Assembly (NCBI GenBank): GCA_029204225.1 | Contig: CM055096.1 | Span: 63,641,240 to 63,705,239 of the forward strand | Length of the DNA: 64,000 nucleotides | Reading direction: 5' to 3' | DNA from: Diphasiastrum complanatum | Lineage: Eukaryota; Streptophyta; Lycopodiopsida; Lycopodiales; Lycopodiaceae | Shown here: piece after piece, positions 39,994 through 50,990 of the stretch | Numbering within the stretch: position 1 is the first letter of the stretch | Layout of the letters: every line of letters begins with the position of its first letter | Notes under the pieces: generated by a model | What the model was told of the DNA's origin: nothing | The model's input: the letters and a program-made list of their open reading frames with translations, nothing else | Databases searched by the model: none | Position numbers and translations under genes: made by a program

Positions 39994-41025
39994 TCATTGG
40001 TTTGCATGTTGATCTGTGAATGAGCGTTCTTGGCTTGCATCTCTATGTAGAATGTAAGTGCGTTCAAGAGTGACATCCCTGAGTAGTCCTCTGACAGGCA
40101 GGACAAAGAAAATACTACAACGTCTATCTATTTCCTTCTGCCTGGTTTGACATCGTAAAATCAAGAAACCATCTAACGAATGCCTTTGAGCCTGGTAACA
40201 GGCAGAGACGGTTCTGAAGAAGAAGTAAGTAAAAAGTCCCATAGTAAACAGATCCTCTGGAAAAGGGGATTTGTAAACATCCCAAAATGAAGATGAGAGT
40301 ATAATTAGCTCAAACCTCCTACCCTTGGGCTGTTGTGATGGCCTCCACTGCACCCACTCATCTGAAATGACCATCTGTCTCAAGTTTGCATGAACTTTCA
40401 CAATTGTTCCAAGAGTAGAAACATAAATACAAAACTGTATTGCATTCCAGAGCTTACCTTAGTACAATGATGATCATCATTCAAACTTGAAAACTTCACA
40501 CTTCAAAGCATTAGTACATACAAAATGGCCATTGGCAACTTGCAAGTTTGAAGTGGCAATTTGAAAATGTAATGAATCGATTATCTCAAATTCTTAGTGC
40601 TCCAATAGTAATTATTGCACATTAAGTTACAAATCTGGTGGGGGCAGGTCTCAAGACATCTAGCAGGGTGGAGTGTCTTATGAACATCCCCAAGGCCAAA
40701 GGCCTCTTGGTGATGAATCTCACCAATGACCAACAAGCACCTCCTTGACCCATGGTATCTTGGCTACATCCTCGACCAAGAGGTCCAGGCAATGTGCAAC
40801 ACAAGGTGTCCAAGAAATGTTGACGTAGGTCTCATTAACGAGACTACCCATGACAACGCAATTCCTTGACCCATCGTATCTTGGCTACATCCTCGAACAA
40901 GAGGTCGAAGCAATGTGCAGCACAAGGTGTCCAGAAAATGTTGATGTAGGTCTTATTAATGAGCCTACCCATGACAACACAATTTGCTACATTGTCCATG
41001 ACAACCTATACAATGCAATGTCAAT
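39994..41025 (-). pseudogene. hAT-type transposase fragments
   Basis: Minus-strand sequence reads DNVANCVVMGRLINKTY, then WTPCAAHCFDLLFEDVAKI (about 40950-40880), the core of plant hAT transposases with a DUF659-like region. It ends at LRPAPTRFVT (about 40622). A second block (40401-40270) reads ANLRQMVISDEWVQWRPS and LSSSFWDVY, the next conserved part of the same family. About 200 bp of unrelated sequence lies between them. The WTPC block is tandemly duplicated (121-bp period, 40743-40983), which shifts the frame. The catalytic core is incomplete, so it is dead. Confidence 0.75.
40743..40983. repeat. 121-bp tandem duplication inside hAT fragment
   Basis: Two copies begin at 40743 and 40864 (CCTTGACCCAT). 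They differ at about ten positions, so the duplication is old. Because 121 is not a multiple of three it breaks the frame. Confidence 0.85.
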
Positions 41026-41269
41026 GGATTCAAGTGAATCATGATTAGAACTTGGTCATCGATCATGCAAATTTCAATTGTGAATATTGTACATAGTACA
41101 CAACTACATACTACGTAGTACATACTATAAGTATTAAGCTCATGTATCAAACAATACCACCTCCAAAGAAGCGTGAGATATCTTAACAAGCTGCATTTAT
41201 GAAACGTCAGATGTATCGACTTGTCTCTTCTTGAGAAAGAAGGTCCTAACTATAAAAATGAGCAAACTT

Positions 41270-42199
41270 TGTGAAGATGAACATTTAACATTGGATGGGG
41301 CCGAGATCAAGGCATCTCAAGATGCATCTCAAATTAGAGTCTATTGAAGACTATCAAGATGTGATGGGGTCAAAGTTTGAGGAGTATGCTCAACACATGG
41401 ATTCAAGGGGATCTTCAAGATGGATGGCCGAGTCTTTATGGCTCATTTTTTATTGTAAAGAGAGGCAAGTTTCAGGTGGTATCCACTCCAACATTCTCAC
41501 TTATGCTTATCTTCCATTATTTGATGCACTATCTTGCTTTGTTGAGATTTCTACATCCCAAGAGATTGTGTTATCAATAGTATGCTCTTGGATCTACTAA
41601 GAGCAAGAATGAGTTTGTTACTCATAGATTGAAAAATCATGTTTTTACATGTTTTGAGACAATTTGTAAACTTCTCTTGAGATTAAGTGAATCATCCAAA
41701 GAGGAAATCTACATCCTTGAGCAAGTGCTTAGTCTCAAAAAGATCAAGATAGAATTTGATTCCAAGATTAGATCCATCATGGATAAAGTTCATAGCATGT
41801 GGACTAGTCAAGCTAGATTGCTTAATCTTGATAATCAACACTTTCACTCATCTTATGATCTTGATATCTATGATCTTTGTGATCTTTATGAGGCATGGAA
41901 GCCTCTGATTTTCATCATGGTGCAGTCATATTCATGCAAATGGTACTTTGAAATCAAAGATCATCATCAAGCATGGAGGAAGCACATGGATCTAGTGGCA
42001 AATTGGTGGAATGATCTTTAAAGTTGTTGGCAAATGATTTCTACCAAAGAAATTTTTATCATGAATATGGTGAGGGTGCTGCTATGATGGATGCCTTGGC
42101 TGATCTTCACTTCACATGCATACCAAAGGATCCACTCAAAAAGTTTCACAAACTCCTTGATTGATCTAGTACCTTACCAAGCTAGTTTTTAGGGAGGAG
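41270..42199 (+). pseudogene. Ty1/copia 3' body (element K), reverse transcriptase missing
   Basis: Reads as the linker between integrase and reverse transcriptase (SIEDYQDV, QHMDSRGSSR, then GGIHSNILTYAYL). It then passes directly into a 130-codon frame (41629-42021) without reverse-transcriptase or RNase H motifs. The final 150 bp (ADLHFTCIPKDPL) matches the ends of elements at 3.9-4.06 kb and, in reverse, 54.5-55.1 kb. The purine tract TTTTTAGGGAGGAG ends at 42199. Its 5' part is not found. Confidence 0.65.
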
Positions 42200-42318
42200 T
42201 GTGAAAAATTGTCAAATTCTATCTTGGTTACTTTATGATTTTATGTTTGTGAGTACATTTTACATGTGTGGAGCATGTTCCCACATGTATAAAATAGTTA
42301 GAATTAGTTTATACTGTT
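42200..42318 (+). repeat. 3' LTR of copia K, first part
   Basis: Starts TGTGAAAAATTGTC after the purine tract. The LTR breaks at 42318, where a reverse-oriented LTR end (TGTGAAATTACAC) begins. Sequence resembling the LTR end in plus orientation reappears at about 57094-57198, so another element seems to have been inserted here. Confidence 0.6.
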
Positions 42319-42665
42319 TGTGAAATTACACAAGTGTGGGAATGCCCTAAAGTGTGTGATTGATCTCCTAAGCAATCTTGTGCACTTGTCAATGGATTCT
42401 AGATTGATTTCCAAGATCTAGATCAAAAACCCAAGGCATAGAGGAAAATATGGATGCATTTGTTGATGACCAAAGTACATACACATGAGAGAAAATGCTT
42501 CTTGAATAAACAAAGGAAAATTAAGCTCCTCTCCTCGGGTAGAGAGAGAATAGAGCTAATTCCAACTCGTGTAGAGAGAGAAGAGACAACAAGCAAATCT
42601 CACCAAAATGTTTGACTCAAAAACTCAACTTACATAATGATCATAAGAAAAAGTACATATAGAGT
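42319..42665 (-). repeat. 3' LTR of copia G, outer part (split by gypsy)
   Basis: Reverse-oriented LTR end (matches 56921-57093). The LTR continues at 53979-54472 beyond the gypsy. 42661-42665 (AGAGT) is the gypsy target site, duplicated at 53979-53983. Confidence 0.7.
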
Positions 42666-43473
42666 TGTTGGAAGTTTTTCTAGTGAATGCGGTGGCTAGA
42701 TCTACTTACGGGTGTAGTATAGGGATGTAGAGATTCGTCCACTTTTTAAGTTTCTACAATAAGTTTCAACGGAAATATGGAGAGGAATGAGAGCACTAAG
42801 GCTTACCCAACTAGTGCCCGAACGGAAATAAAGCTAATTAGTAACAACAATAAAAATCCTTCCTAAGGCTTACCCAACTAGCAAGGTGACTAGACTAATC
42901 CTAGATTAACACCCGAAGGGTAATAAAATGATATTGCGGCTAATACTAAACAAATAAGCAATAATGAACATGCCACAATAAAACTGATGAAAAGGAGGCA
43001 AGAGGAGGCCCGAGCACCTTCCCTCAAGCTATGCACCTTCCCAAAGGGAACACAAATGAAATAGAATGATAATTCTCCAAAATAGAGAGCAAGATAGCTT
43101 AATCTCAAAAGTGTTCTTTACAATGCAAATACCTCTCCTTTTATGGCAAGGAGGGTCTTCCAAAGTGTCTACTAACTTATCGGACTAATCTGTTCTAGCC
43201 TTTCTAGAACTTCTAACTTAGGATTTAAAACTTCAATTTTCTTAACTTAGGACAACTTAAGATAAAATATTTCTAATCTTAAGTTTCCTAAGTCTAAGTT
43301 CTAAATCTAAGTTTAAGCTATTTTATTATTATTTAAGCTTCTATTCATGGACTTACAAAACACATGCCATGGCTTGAAGTTTATTGACAGATACTCATAT
43401 GTGGTCTTACAAGACACATGCCACAGAGTTTTATTATTTTTTTATTTTCTCTGTGTTAGCACAGTTGCTAGCA
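42666..43473 (-). repeat. 3' LTR of gypsy
   Basis: 808 bp, plus-strand ends TGTTGGAAG and TTGCTAGCA. A few indels and substitutions separate it from 53170-53978. Confidence 0.93.
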
Positions 43474-43485
43474 TTATCCCCCTCC
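43474..43485 (-). other. Polypurine tract of gypsy
   Basis: GGAGGGGGATAA directly before the 3' LTR. It overlaps or touches the TAA (43488-43486) that ends the long extra frame. Confidence 0.85.
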
Positions 43486-46400
43486 TTATTGGATTGGTGG
43501 TCCCACACCAATCAACGCCTTTTCATCCTGGACTTTTTGTGCTTCTTGGAGGCGAGACTGTTGCTGTCGGGAGTGATAGATGGTCGTCCCGATGCCCTCC
43601 ATCATTTGCCACCGTAATTTGTTCATGAAGGGCATGGGTCTGTAATAATGGAGCATACCCTAGAGAAGGTTATGGGTTTTCCATAGCTCCATCATATCAG
43701 CATGCAGGGCGAAAGTAAGTGCAGCGTGATAATAGAGCCTTGCAACGTTGATATGGTCGTCTTGCATGCGCAAGGGTTTATTGGTGTCAAGGGCAATTGG
43801 GGGTAACCCTCGATCCCAAGAACCTCTGAGTTCTGCCAGAAATGCCACCAGGCTGCAATTATCCGCAAAATATCTGACATCGCGATCAGGATTGCCATGG
43901 TGCTTTTGGTAGAAGACTCAGTAGTTGGTGACCATGTCTTCGGCTAAGTTGCCAATATCGACTCCTGTGAGCTTAGGCCAAAAGATTCTGTTCTTGACCT
44001 TGGTGGCAGGAAACGGTTCTCGCCTCACTACTGGATAGTAATAAGGATTGGTGCGCATGTAGGAGGGAGCTTTGAGATACCATGCCATTGATGTCTTACT
44101 TTGCAGGAAGAGTCGATGGCGCCAGAGAGGTTGTGAATCCAGAAGTTTGACTGCTGCTTTATGTGTTTGACACTGGTCCAAATCTGGCAGTATGTAGCCA
44201 CCTCACTCTTTTGTTGTTGGGTACTTCTTTGCAAACTCCTGAGAGACGCGCAACTCCTTGCTTGGTTTTGTGGACGTGATTCTGTGCCGGATGGTGGGGG
44301 CTTCAGAGGCAATCTCGTGTTCGGTTTGTGGATCGGGATCAAGAGATAGAGCAGGCGAGCGGTTAGCTTCTGCAATTCGTTGTAATTCAGGGGAAAATTG
44401 TCGTGGAATGAAGGTGGGGTTAGTGGTGTCGAGGGGGTTAGAAGCGGTGGAAGGAAAAAGAAAATGTTGGGAGCTGGTACCCCCGGAGCCCGATGGATTG
44501 GTTGGTGTTTGAGCTCCTTGCCCCAGGGGTTGGCCTTGAAATGCGGAGCCTTGAGTTGCAGGAGGAGGCTGTTGAAATCCTACGCCATCTCCACCATCGG
44601 GTCCATCAAAGTGATGCCCCGAATCATGAAATTGGGCGTGCTCTGCAAGGACCGACGATGTCGACTGGATAGCCGCCTTTAAGCGTTCTTTCAGGGTGGC
44701 TATGTGCTGGTTTAGAGCCTCGCCAAAAGCAATGTATGATTGTTTTAATTTTGAGTGTTGCTCCATCGTGGCTTTCAGCTTTTGGGCCAGCGTTTGATAG
44801 GCCACCACTGGAATGGCAGTTTCCTCAGGGATAGTTGGTGGCGCGAAGTCGTTGAAGTCCACCATTTTCAACTGTTCCTTCATAGCAGAACGTGCTGCTT
44901 GTGAATCTTCTACAGCCTCATCCTTCTCGGCTTTGAGGGTATCGATGGTTTGCTGCATGTTGGATACCTTCAGTTGGAGCTGGTTCTGGAGATGGAGTAG
45001 CATCTACTGCTATTGTTGATTGTAATTCATGAGGTTCTGGATCTACAGCTGTTGTTGTTTGGTTTCCTCCTCTAGCCTTGTTTTTTCTTTCTGAAGGTCT
45101 GTCATAGCACCATCATCGAATTGCCGCATAGTGTGTTGTCTCCCTAGCGTGCCGAATATATTGTATTGGAGCTCATTCACCAACCATACCACTTTTTGGG
45201 TTGTAAGGGGTAGCTGCTCCCAAGGACCAATGTCAGGAAGGTTGCGTGTGTAGTTAGGATACGACATGGGGCTAAATGGTAGAAAATCAGGAGCAGGGCT
45301 AGACGGAGGTGTAGGAAAGGCAGGGAGGGGTGATTGTGGATTGAGGGGTGGGGAGAGACTACATGGTGGAGATTGTTGGATTGGGTTAGTGGTGACAGTG
45401 GTTGATGGGAGTGCAGTTAGTAATTGTAAGGCAAAATCATCTACGTTGACTGTGGAGTCAAGTAGGGTGGAGATTTGTACAGGTGAGGGCTTTTGTGGAA
45501 GTGTGGAAGTGAAGCCTGTGTTGAGAGTTAGTGAGGGTGTGGAGGTGACAGTAAATGGTGGGGGTGGTGGTGGGATTGTGGGAGCAAGTGATGGAGAGGA
45601 GATTGTCTGTGTGGACGGAATCATGCCCATAGGATCAGAGCCAGAAATGCTTGCCGTTCCGGAGCTACCTACTGCTGCTGCTACTGCTTGTCGGCGTTGT
45701 TGGGCTTGGTAAAGTAAGGCCGCTTGCTGCTCTAGGACCTCCTTTGGGATCTGAGATGGTTTAAGGCTCCCTCCGGATTCAGCATATTCTACCTCGATGT
45801 CGCTGGATAGAATGTCATGTGGGACATCTACTTCTGTGCTAACTGCCTTCCCTTTCTGCTTCTTAGTAGGTGGGGCTGGTGAGACTGGTTCTACTGTCAA
45901 TTGGGGGGTGGCTCGTTTTTTTGTGCTTGGATAAATAGCATCCAGCTCCTTGATGGCAGCAACCGCCTTAGACCCCAATTGCTTGGTGACCAACATGTGG
46001 AGGAGATACCCACATTTGGTAGTTGATTTGCGGGCTTTCAGGGCTCCGCACAGCTTCTCCGCTACCTTCTCAGCCCACTTATAATTTTGAGTGGGATCGT
46101 CCATGGTGAGGGTCAGAGAGAAGAGATCGCTCGGTGGGATGCGATCCATCTTGGTGGTATGTACTACGACCATGGTGACGAGGATCTCTGAGGCGGCCCG
46201 TAGATGGGGATCCGTGATGAGTCGGATAGCGATCCCGTCGTTGGTTTGGGCAATGATTTTGTCGTCGTCTGTCAGAAACTTGGTAAAGTACTTGGCATCA
46301 TAGCTGGTGCCCTTGCCATGGATTGTCTTTCCGAGATCAAGAAAGCCGACACTCTGAAAATCCCCCGGAGAGACGTTGATAATAGAACAACTGCCACTCT

Positions 46401-46638
46401 TGGATGTAATCCGGAAAGTTTGGAACTCATCCGAATAGGTCAAGTAGGCTGCTGGGATGAGGCTCTCGCTCTGTTGGTCCCGAAAAAGTGTTAGATCAAA
46501 GCCAAGGTTGGTGAGGATATCCTTGGCCAGTGTGAGCTGCTCGGTGTAATTCTTAAGAGAGATCATGATTATATCCCCTGAATAAGGATGAGGGGGTTTA
46601 CGGCGATGCAAGCTCAGTGAGGAATCACGGGAAGCCAT
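43486..46638 (-). pseudogene. Gypsy extra 3' frame, about 1,050 codons, six stops
   Basis: One reading frame runs from the ATG at 46638 (MASRDSSLSL, good context; an upstream in-frame ATG is at 46749) to TAA 43488-43486 at the polypurine tract. Six internal stops: TAG at 45043, two more TAG within the next about 40 bp, TGA at 44203 and 43918, TAG at 43660. The frame stays in register throughout. Features: N-terminal about 240 residues of folded-protein composition; a basic stretch PPTKKQKGKAV, a possible nuclear signal; a Pro/Ser/Thr-rich middle with an eight-Pro run; Gln/Leu-rich coiled coils around 45100-44690; a C-terminal block rich in aromatic and charged residues (AWYLKAPSYMRTNPYYYPVV). 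Known gypsy lineages carry additional frames here; I cannot assign this one to a family. Probably a nuclear or virion-associated protein (inference). Confidence 0.75.
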
Positions 46639-46953
46639 GGCAGCAGTGATTTTAGATTGCTCTAAGAATTTTGAAAATTTTGAAAAAAATTTGGCATAAA
46701 CTCGAGAGCAGCAATCTAAAATGAACTCGTGGAGAGAGTGCGGAGACATATATATAGATTTCTTTGGGCAAGAAACTTAGAATTTGCTTTGCACAGGAAC
46801 ACAGATCATGCTACACAGTAACACAGACAGAAAACACTCTCCTCAGCAAGCTCACATAACAACTGTATTTCTCAAAATGAAATTACACTGTACATATAGT
46901 TGTTCACTCAGGCAACCCATGCATGACCCAGGTTGTCATTGGCGGGACGCGTG

Positions 46954-48084
46954 CGTAGCATCAAATGATTGTGATTCATCAAGCTTAGAAAGCTTTTTAC
47001 CTGGTTCAATAGGAGTGTTTACTGGTTTGCAATCCTGCAACCTAAACCTGTGCAACAACTCTTTGACATACTTCACCTGTGTTAAACCCACTTCCTGTCC
47101 TTTTTGTCACACTTCTAATCCAAGGCAGTAATGCATCAGGCTGAGATCCGTCATCTCAAATTGTTCCATGAGGTCTTTCTTGATCATGTCTATCATCTCT
47201 TGATTATTTCCCGTAATAATCAAGTCATCAACATAAAGAGCAATCAAAGCAACCATATCATCAAAGCATAAAACATATAGATTTGGATCAGAATGTGTTC
47301 TCACCATCCCCTTTGAACGAAAGTAGGCATCAATCCTGCTATACCATGCACGTGGTGCTTCTTTAAGACCATAAAGTGCTTTCTTCAAGCGACATACTTT
47401 ATTTTCTTGTCCTTTCGTTACAAAGCCTTTAGGTTGATCCATGGACACTTCTTCTTCTAACTGACCATTTAGAAAAGCAGATTTCACATCCATCTGATGC
47501 AAAGGCCAACCAAAATGTGAAGCTAAAGCAATAAGTAGACGTAGAGTATTCCACTTACACACCGGCGCAAAGGTCTCCTCATAGTCAATGCCTTTATTTT
47601 GTGCGTACCCTTTGATTACCAATCTTGCTTTGTGCTTTGCTATGCTTCCATCTGCATGGTACTTAGTTATGTATACCCATTTGCAACCAATGGGTTTCTT
47701 GCCAGTTGGTGGTTCTACTAAGTCCCATGTGCTATGCTTAGCAATTGACTCCATCTCCTCTCCCATGGCCTTGATCCAAATGTCATCATCCTTCACTTCA
47801 CCATAAGTCGAGGGTTCTTTGCTTTGAATAATGCTAGATAACAGAGCATAATTTGCTTCATACCTTTCAGGTAGTATCTTCTCTCTTGTTGATCTTCGTA
47901 GCTCTCCCTGGTTAGATGATCCTGGAAAGTCATCTATGTCGCGGCTCTCCATCAATCTCTCAAACCACTTAGGGAGCTTTCTTTCAGGTGATCGGCTTCC
48001 TGGTGAAAATGTATCCCACGGTACATCCCTCTCCTTGCGTTTGTCACCTGCAATTTCAATCCTTCTTGCACCAAAAGAATGCAC
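46954..48084 (-). pseudogene. Ty1/copia reverse transcriptase (best preserved in window)
   Basis: From 48084 to 47107 one frame of 325 codons covers the integrase-RT linker (LRRSTREKILPERYEANYAL), then WDLVEPPTGKKPIGCKWVYI, HKARLVIKGYAQ, QMDVKSAFLNGQLEEEV, CRLKKALYGLKEAPRAWY and IALYVDDLIITGNN. That is fingers through the YVDD active site and palm, ending at MHYCLGLEV. After a stop the sequence continues as KPVNTPIEPGKKLSKLDESQ and runs straight into the terminal repeat at 46953; RNase H is absent. The closest relatives in the window are the broken copies at 2.5/4.8 kb and 57.2 kb. Confidence 0.88.
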
Positions 48085-48911
48085 TTCAATTCTTCAGGGC
48101 CCTGTTCAAAGCTCATCCAATGGCTGAACCAAATCTTGTGGTTCAAATTTCTCTCCCATCACAGATTCTGGACCATTGATTCATTTGACACCTCATCTAA
48201 AGGTTCAAAGTACATCTGGGCATCGAACCAAACTCATGCAGACGCTATGGTCTTCAATACACAAAGTTGTTCATCACGTTGGGCGCGCGAACAACTCGCG
48301 ACTTCCCTGCTTGCGGCCGCGCCTCTCTTCTCTAGAAACTATCAGATCAAGCTCTCCTGTGGATCGTTTTGAACACGATCTGAGGCCTGGAACAGGGTCG
48401 CTCTACTGAATCCATGATTGTAGAGTGTTCAGTCAGGAAATTCCACGGAGAAACGGTGATTTTAGCTCAACTTGACAAAGTGGCTTTTTCACCTTTTTAC
48501 CGCAAATCTGCTAGGGTAACTGTCTGGAGACAAATCTCTGACATAAACCTCAGAATCTCTCCATGGCTAATTGACAGTGTGATTAGCTTCCTTCCTGTCC
48601 TTACGGCATCCAAAACGGTGCACAAACAGCGAAGAAATGACCAGTTATGTATAAAAACTGTAACCCCAAGTCCGGTTTCAATTTTCAATTGAGTTCGAAA
48701 TTGTCAATTTTCCACCAAATGTTTCCCTGTCTGATGCTATGCACAGGCTAATAATCTCTCTGCTGAGCTTAGCAAGCCTCTATAAATTAGAAATCGTGCA
48801 CCAGTGCTTCTCTTTCTGTCTTCAACCCGCCGTAAAACCCCGAACTCTCAGAAGACAGTTCTCCTGAAGCTCTCTTCAACGGCGACACTGTACTGTGTAC
48901 ACTCCCTGTAC

Positions 48912-48925
48912 GGCTCTGATACCAA
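48912..48925 (-). other. Primer-binding site of nested copia
   Basis: Minus strand TTGGTATCAGAGCC, complementary to the 3' end of initiator-Met tRNA, adjacent to the right terminal repeat. Confidence 0.85.
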
Positions 48926-49103
48926 CTTAGAATTTACTTTGCACAGGAACACAGATCATGCAACATAGTAACACAAACAGAAAACACTCTCCTCAGCAAG
49001 CTCACATAGCAACTGTATTTCTCAAAATGAAATTACACTGTACATATAGTTGTTCGCTCAGGCAACCCATGCATGACCCAGGTTGCCGTTGGCGGGACGC
49101 GTG

Positions 49104-49680
49104 TCCCGTCGACTTGCCTTGTGGCGAGGCCAACTGATCCTTATCCACTGATAGCACCCACAGTACAGTAACACAGTGATTCTAACTTTAATTCTAACTA
49201 AGAATTCGCAACTTCACCCAGAAATCGTCCTCAGTGTCCACAATTTGGTAATGATGATCGCGAATTTCAAGGCATCATTCTGAGGGCCCACGAATTCTTG
49301 TAAGTGATTTTTTGTTTGCCAAAAGAGAGAAAACGTCTGATAGTGCAAAAATGTATCTGATCAAAATTCACAGAGGCAATAGAGAAATCGTGTGGATCAA
49401 TTTGAGCTCTAGCGAATTGTCTGCAAATTCTGAGGATGGATATCTGATGAAGAAAACTCTATTTTTCGATTTTTTGACATTTTTCTTCTGAGACAAAATT
49501 CGCGGAGGCAAAAAATGAATTGTTCTCTGTGAGAAAGGGGTCAAGCGAATTCTATCTGAGATGCTGTGAATACATTTTGTCTGAGAATAATGACTTTTGT
49601 GGTTTTTTCAAAGAAGACTGTTGGTATACCTGATCTGATAGTATCTTGATGGGTGGAACAACAAATCACAGCAAAAAAAA
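49104..49680 (-). other. Gypsy spacer after integrase
   Basis: No coding frame of note. It repeats degenerate words of the type GCGAATTC and CAAATTCT, which also crowd the gypsy leader at 52.4-52.9 kb, hinting that both were derived from the same low-complexity sequence. Confidence 0.45.
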
Positions 49681-50358
49681 ATGTTGCCAAAATGGCATAC
49701 AAAAGCCATTGCAGCGTGGATAGTATGGGGAACTTTTGCAATGTACCACAAAAAATTTGGAAAGAACATCTGCTATGACAGAGTTAAGAAAATGTGTACC
49801 CCTATCATTGATAAGCTCTTAAGGACATCCGAACCGACCTATAACATGTTCATAGAGAAATTTGGCGGTGGAATGAGCATCAGCATTGCGAACAGCTCTT
49901 GCTTCAGCCCATTTGGTGCAGTAGTCCGTAGCTACTATGATGTAACGAGATTGTGTGTGCCGAGCAACATGACTAATAGGTCTGACATAATCAACTTCCC
50001 ATTTCTGGAAAGCTTGATCAGTGGTTACAGGGTGTAAAGGCATGTAGTCTGTTTTTTGAAAGCGTTTTGTGCGTTGGCAGACATCACAAGCCTTAGTGTA
50101 ATTGTGCGTATCCTTGAAGAGTGTTGGCCACCAGAAATCGGCCAAGAAGATTTTCTTAGCAGTTGTTTCAGAAGAGAAATGGCCAGCACCAATACCATCA
50201 TGAGTGAGGGAAATTACAGAGGGTATTTCTCCTTCAGTAAGACATCGTTGGATAATTCCATCTGACTCTTGCTTGTAGAGTTGTCCTGCAATTAACGTAT
50301 AAGGTGTAGTTTTGAGGACCAACGCTTGTTGTTCGGATTTAGAGAAAGAAGGATCCAT
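49681..50358 (-). pseudogene. Gypsy integrase (truncated)
   Basis: The HHCC zinc finger is visible (H-x-G-x-G-A-G-H, then ACDVCQRTKR). The core starts with WEVDYVRP (first catalytic Asp), continues with DYCTKWAEA and, after a TAA at about 49815, with INDRGTHF (second Asp). The SPYYPRCNG stretch follows, but the sequence ends there, before the catalytic Glu. No C-terminal domain. Zinc-finger residues are intact. Confidence 0.88.
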
Positions 50359-50369
50359 CTGTCCTGAAG

Positions 50370-50990
50370 TTAAATATTCGGTAATTTCCTTAGCCCATAC
50401 AGATGTAGAGTCAACTTGGAAAGAATTGCATTTGGTAAATCATCATTGACGCCTTGATCAGGGGTAGGAAGGTTAGGGATTCGGCATAGATGATCTGCTA
50501 AAAAATGTTGAACTCCCTTACGAACCACGATCCTAAACTCAAATTCTCTCAATAATAGGATCCATCTAGTAATACGACCTGTGGTGCAGGTCTTGTCGAT
50601 AAGATACAACAGTGCTTGATGATTAGTGAAGAACGCAAAGATTTTTCCTAGAAGATAATGGCAAAACTTCTGAAGCGCATATACCATTGCCAAGGCTTCG
50701 CGTTCGATAGTGGTATAATTGACTTCAACATGTATCAATTGTCGACTAAGAAAACGAATTGGGTAATCCTTTTTGAATTCTCCCGGTTGGGTGAGCACTG
50801 CTCCAATGGCATACTTGGATGCATCGGTATGCACATGGAATTCTTTAGAATAATCAGGAGCCCGAAGGATGGGTGCTTTGGTGAGGGCTTCTTTGAGTTG
50901 ATTGAAGGCGACGCGTTCTTCATCCGTCCATTTGGAAACTACAACTACTTTGTAGATTGAGCATGCTTTGTTAGCAAAATAAAAAATAAA
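50370..50990 (-). pseudogene. Gypsy RNase H
   Basis: Reads RAPDYSKEFHVHTDASKYAI (active-site Asp in TDAS), then AVLTQPGEF, YTTIEREALAMVYALQKFCH (catalytic Glu), FFTNHQALLYL and FLADHLCRIPNLP. The usual TDH motif is TNH here. One frame change at about 50840. Confidence 0.88.

Larger units (their letters stand above)
46774..49103 (-). mobile_element. Small copia with 180-bp terminal direct repeats, nested in gypsy
   Basis: Direct repeats 46774-46953 and 48924-49103 (180 bp each, a few mismatches). On the minus strand the right repeat is followed by TTGGTATCAGAGCC (48925-48912), the initiator-Met primer-binding site, so it is the 5' LTR. The internal region keeps a leader, a short gag start (MDSVERPCSR near 48412), and the linker-reverse transcriptase part. 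Protease and integrase core, as well as RNase H, are missing. Repeat ends are not TG...CA and no target duplication is evident, so exact borders are uncertain. Confidence 0.7.

Noticed and set aside
45266-45712. 148-codon plus-strand frame rich in Gly/Val opposite the gypsy extra frame
   Set aside because: It is the antisense shadow of the Pro/Ser/Thr-rich part of the minus-strand frame. No domain.
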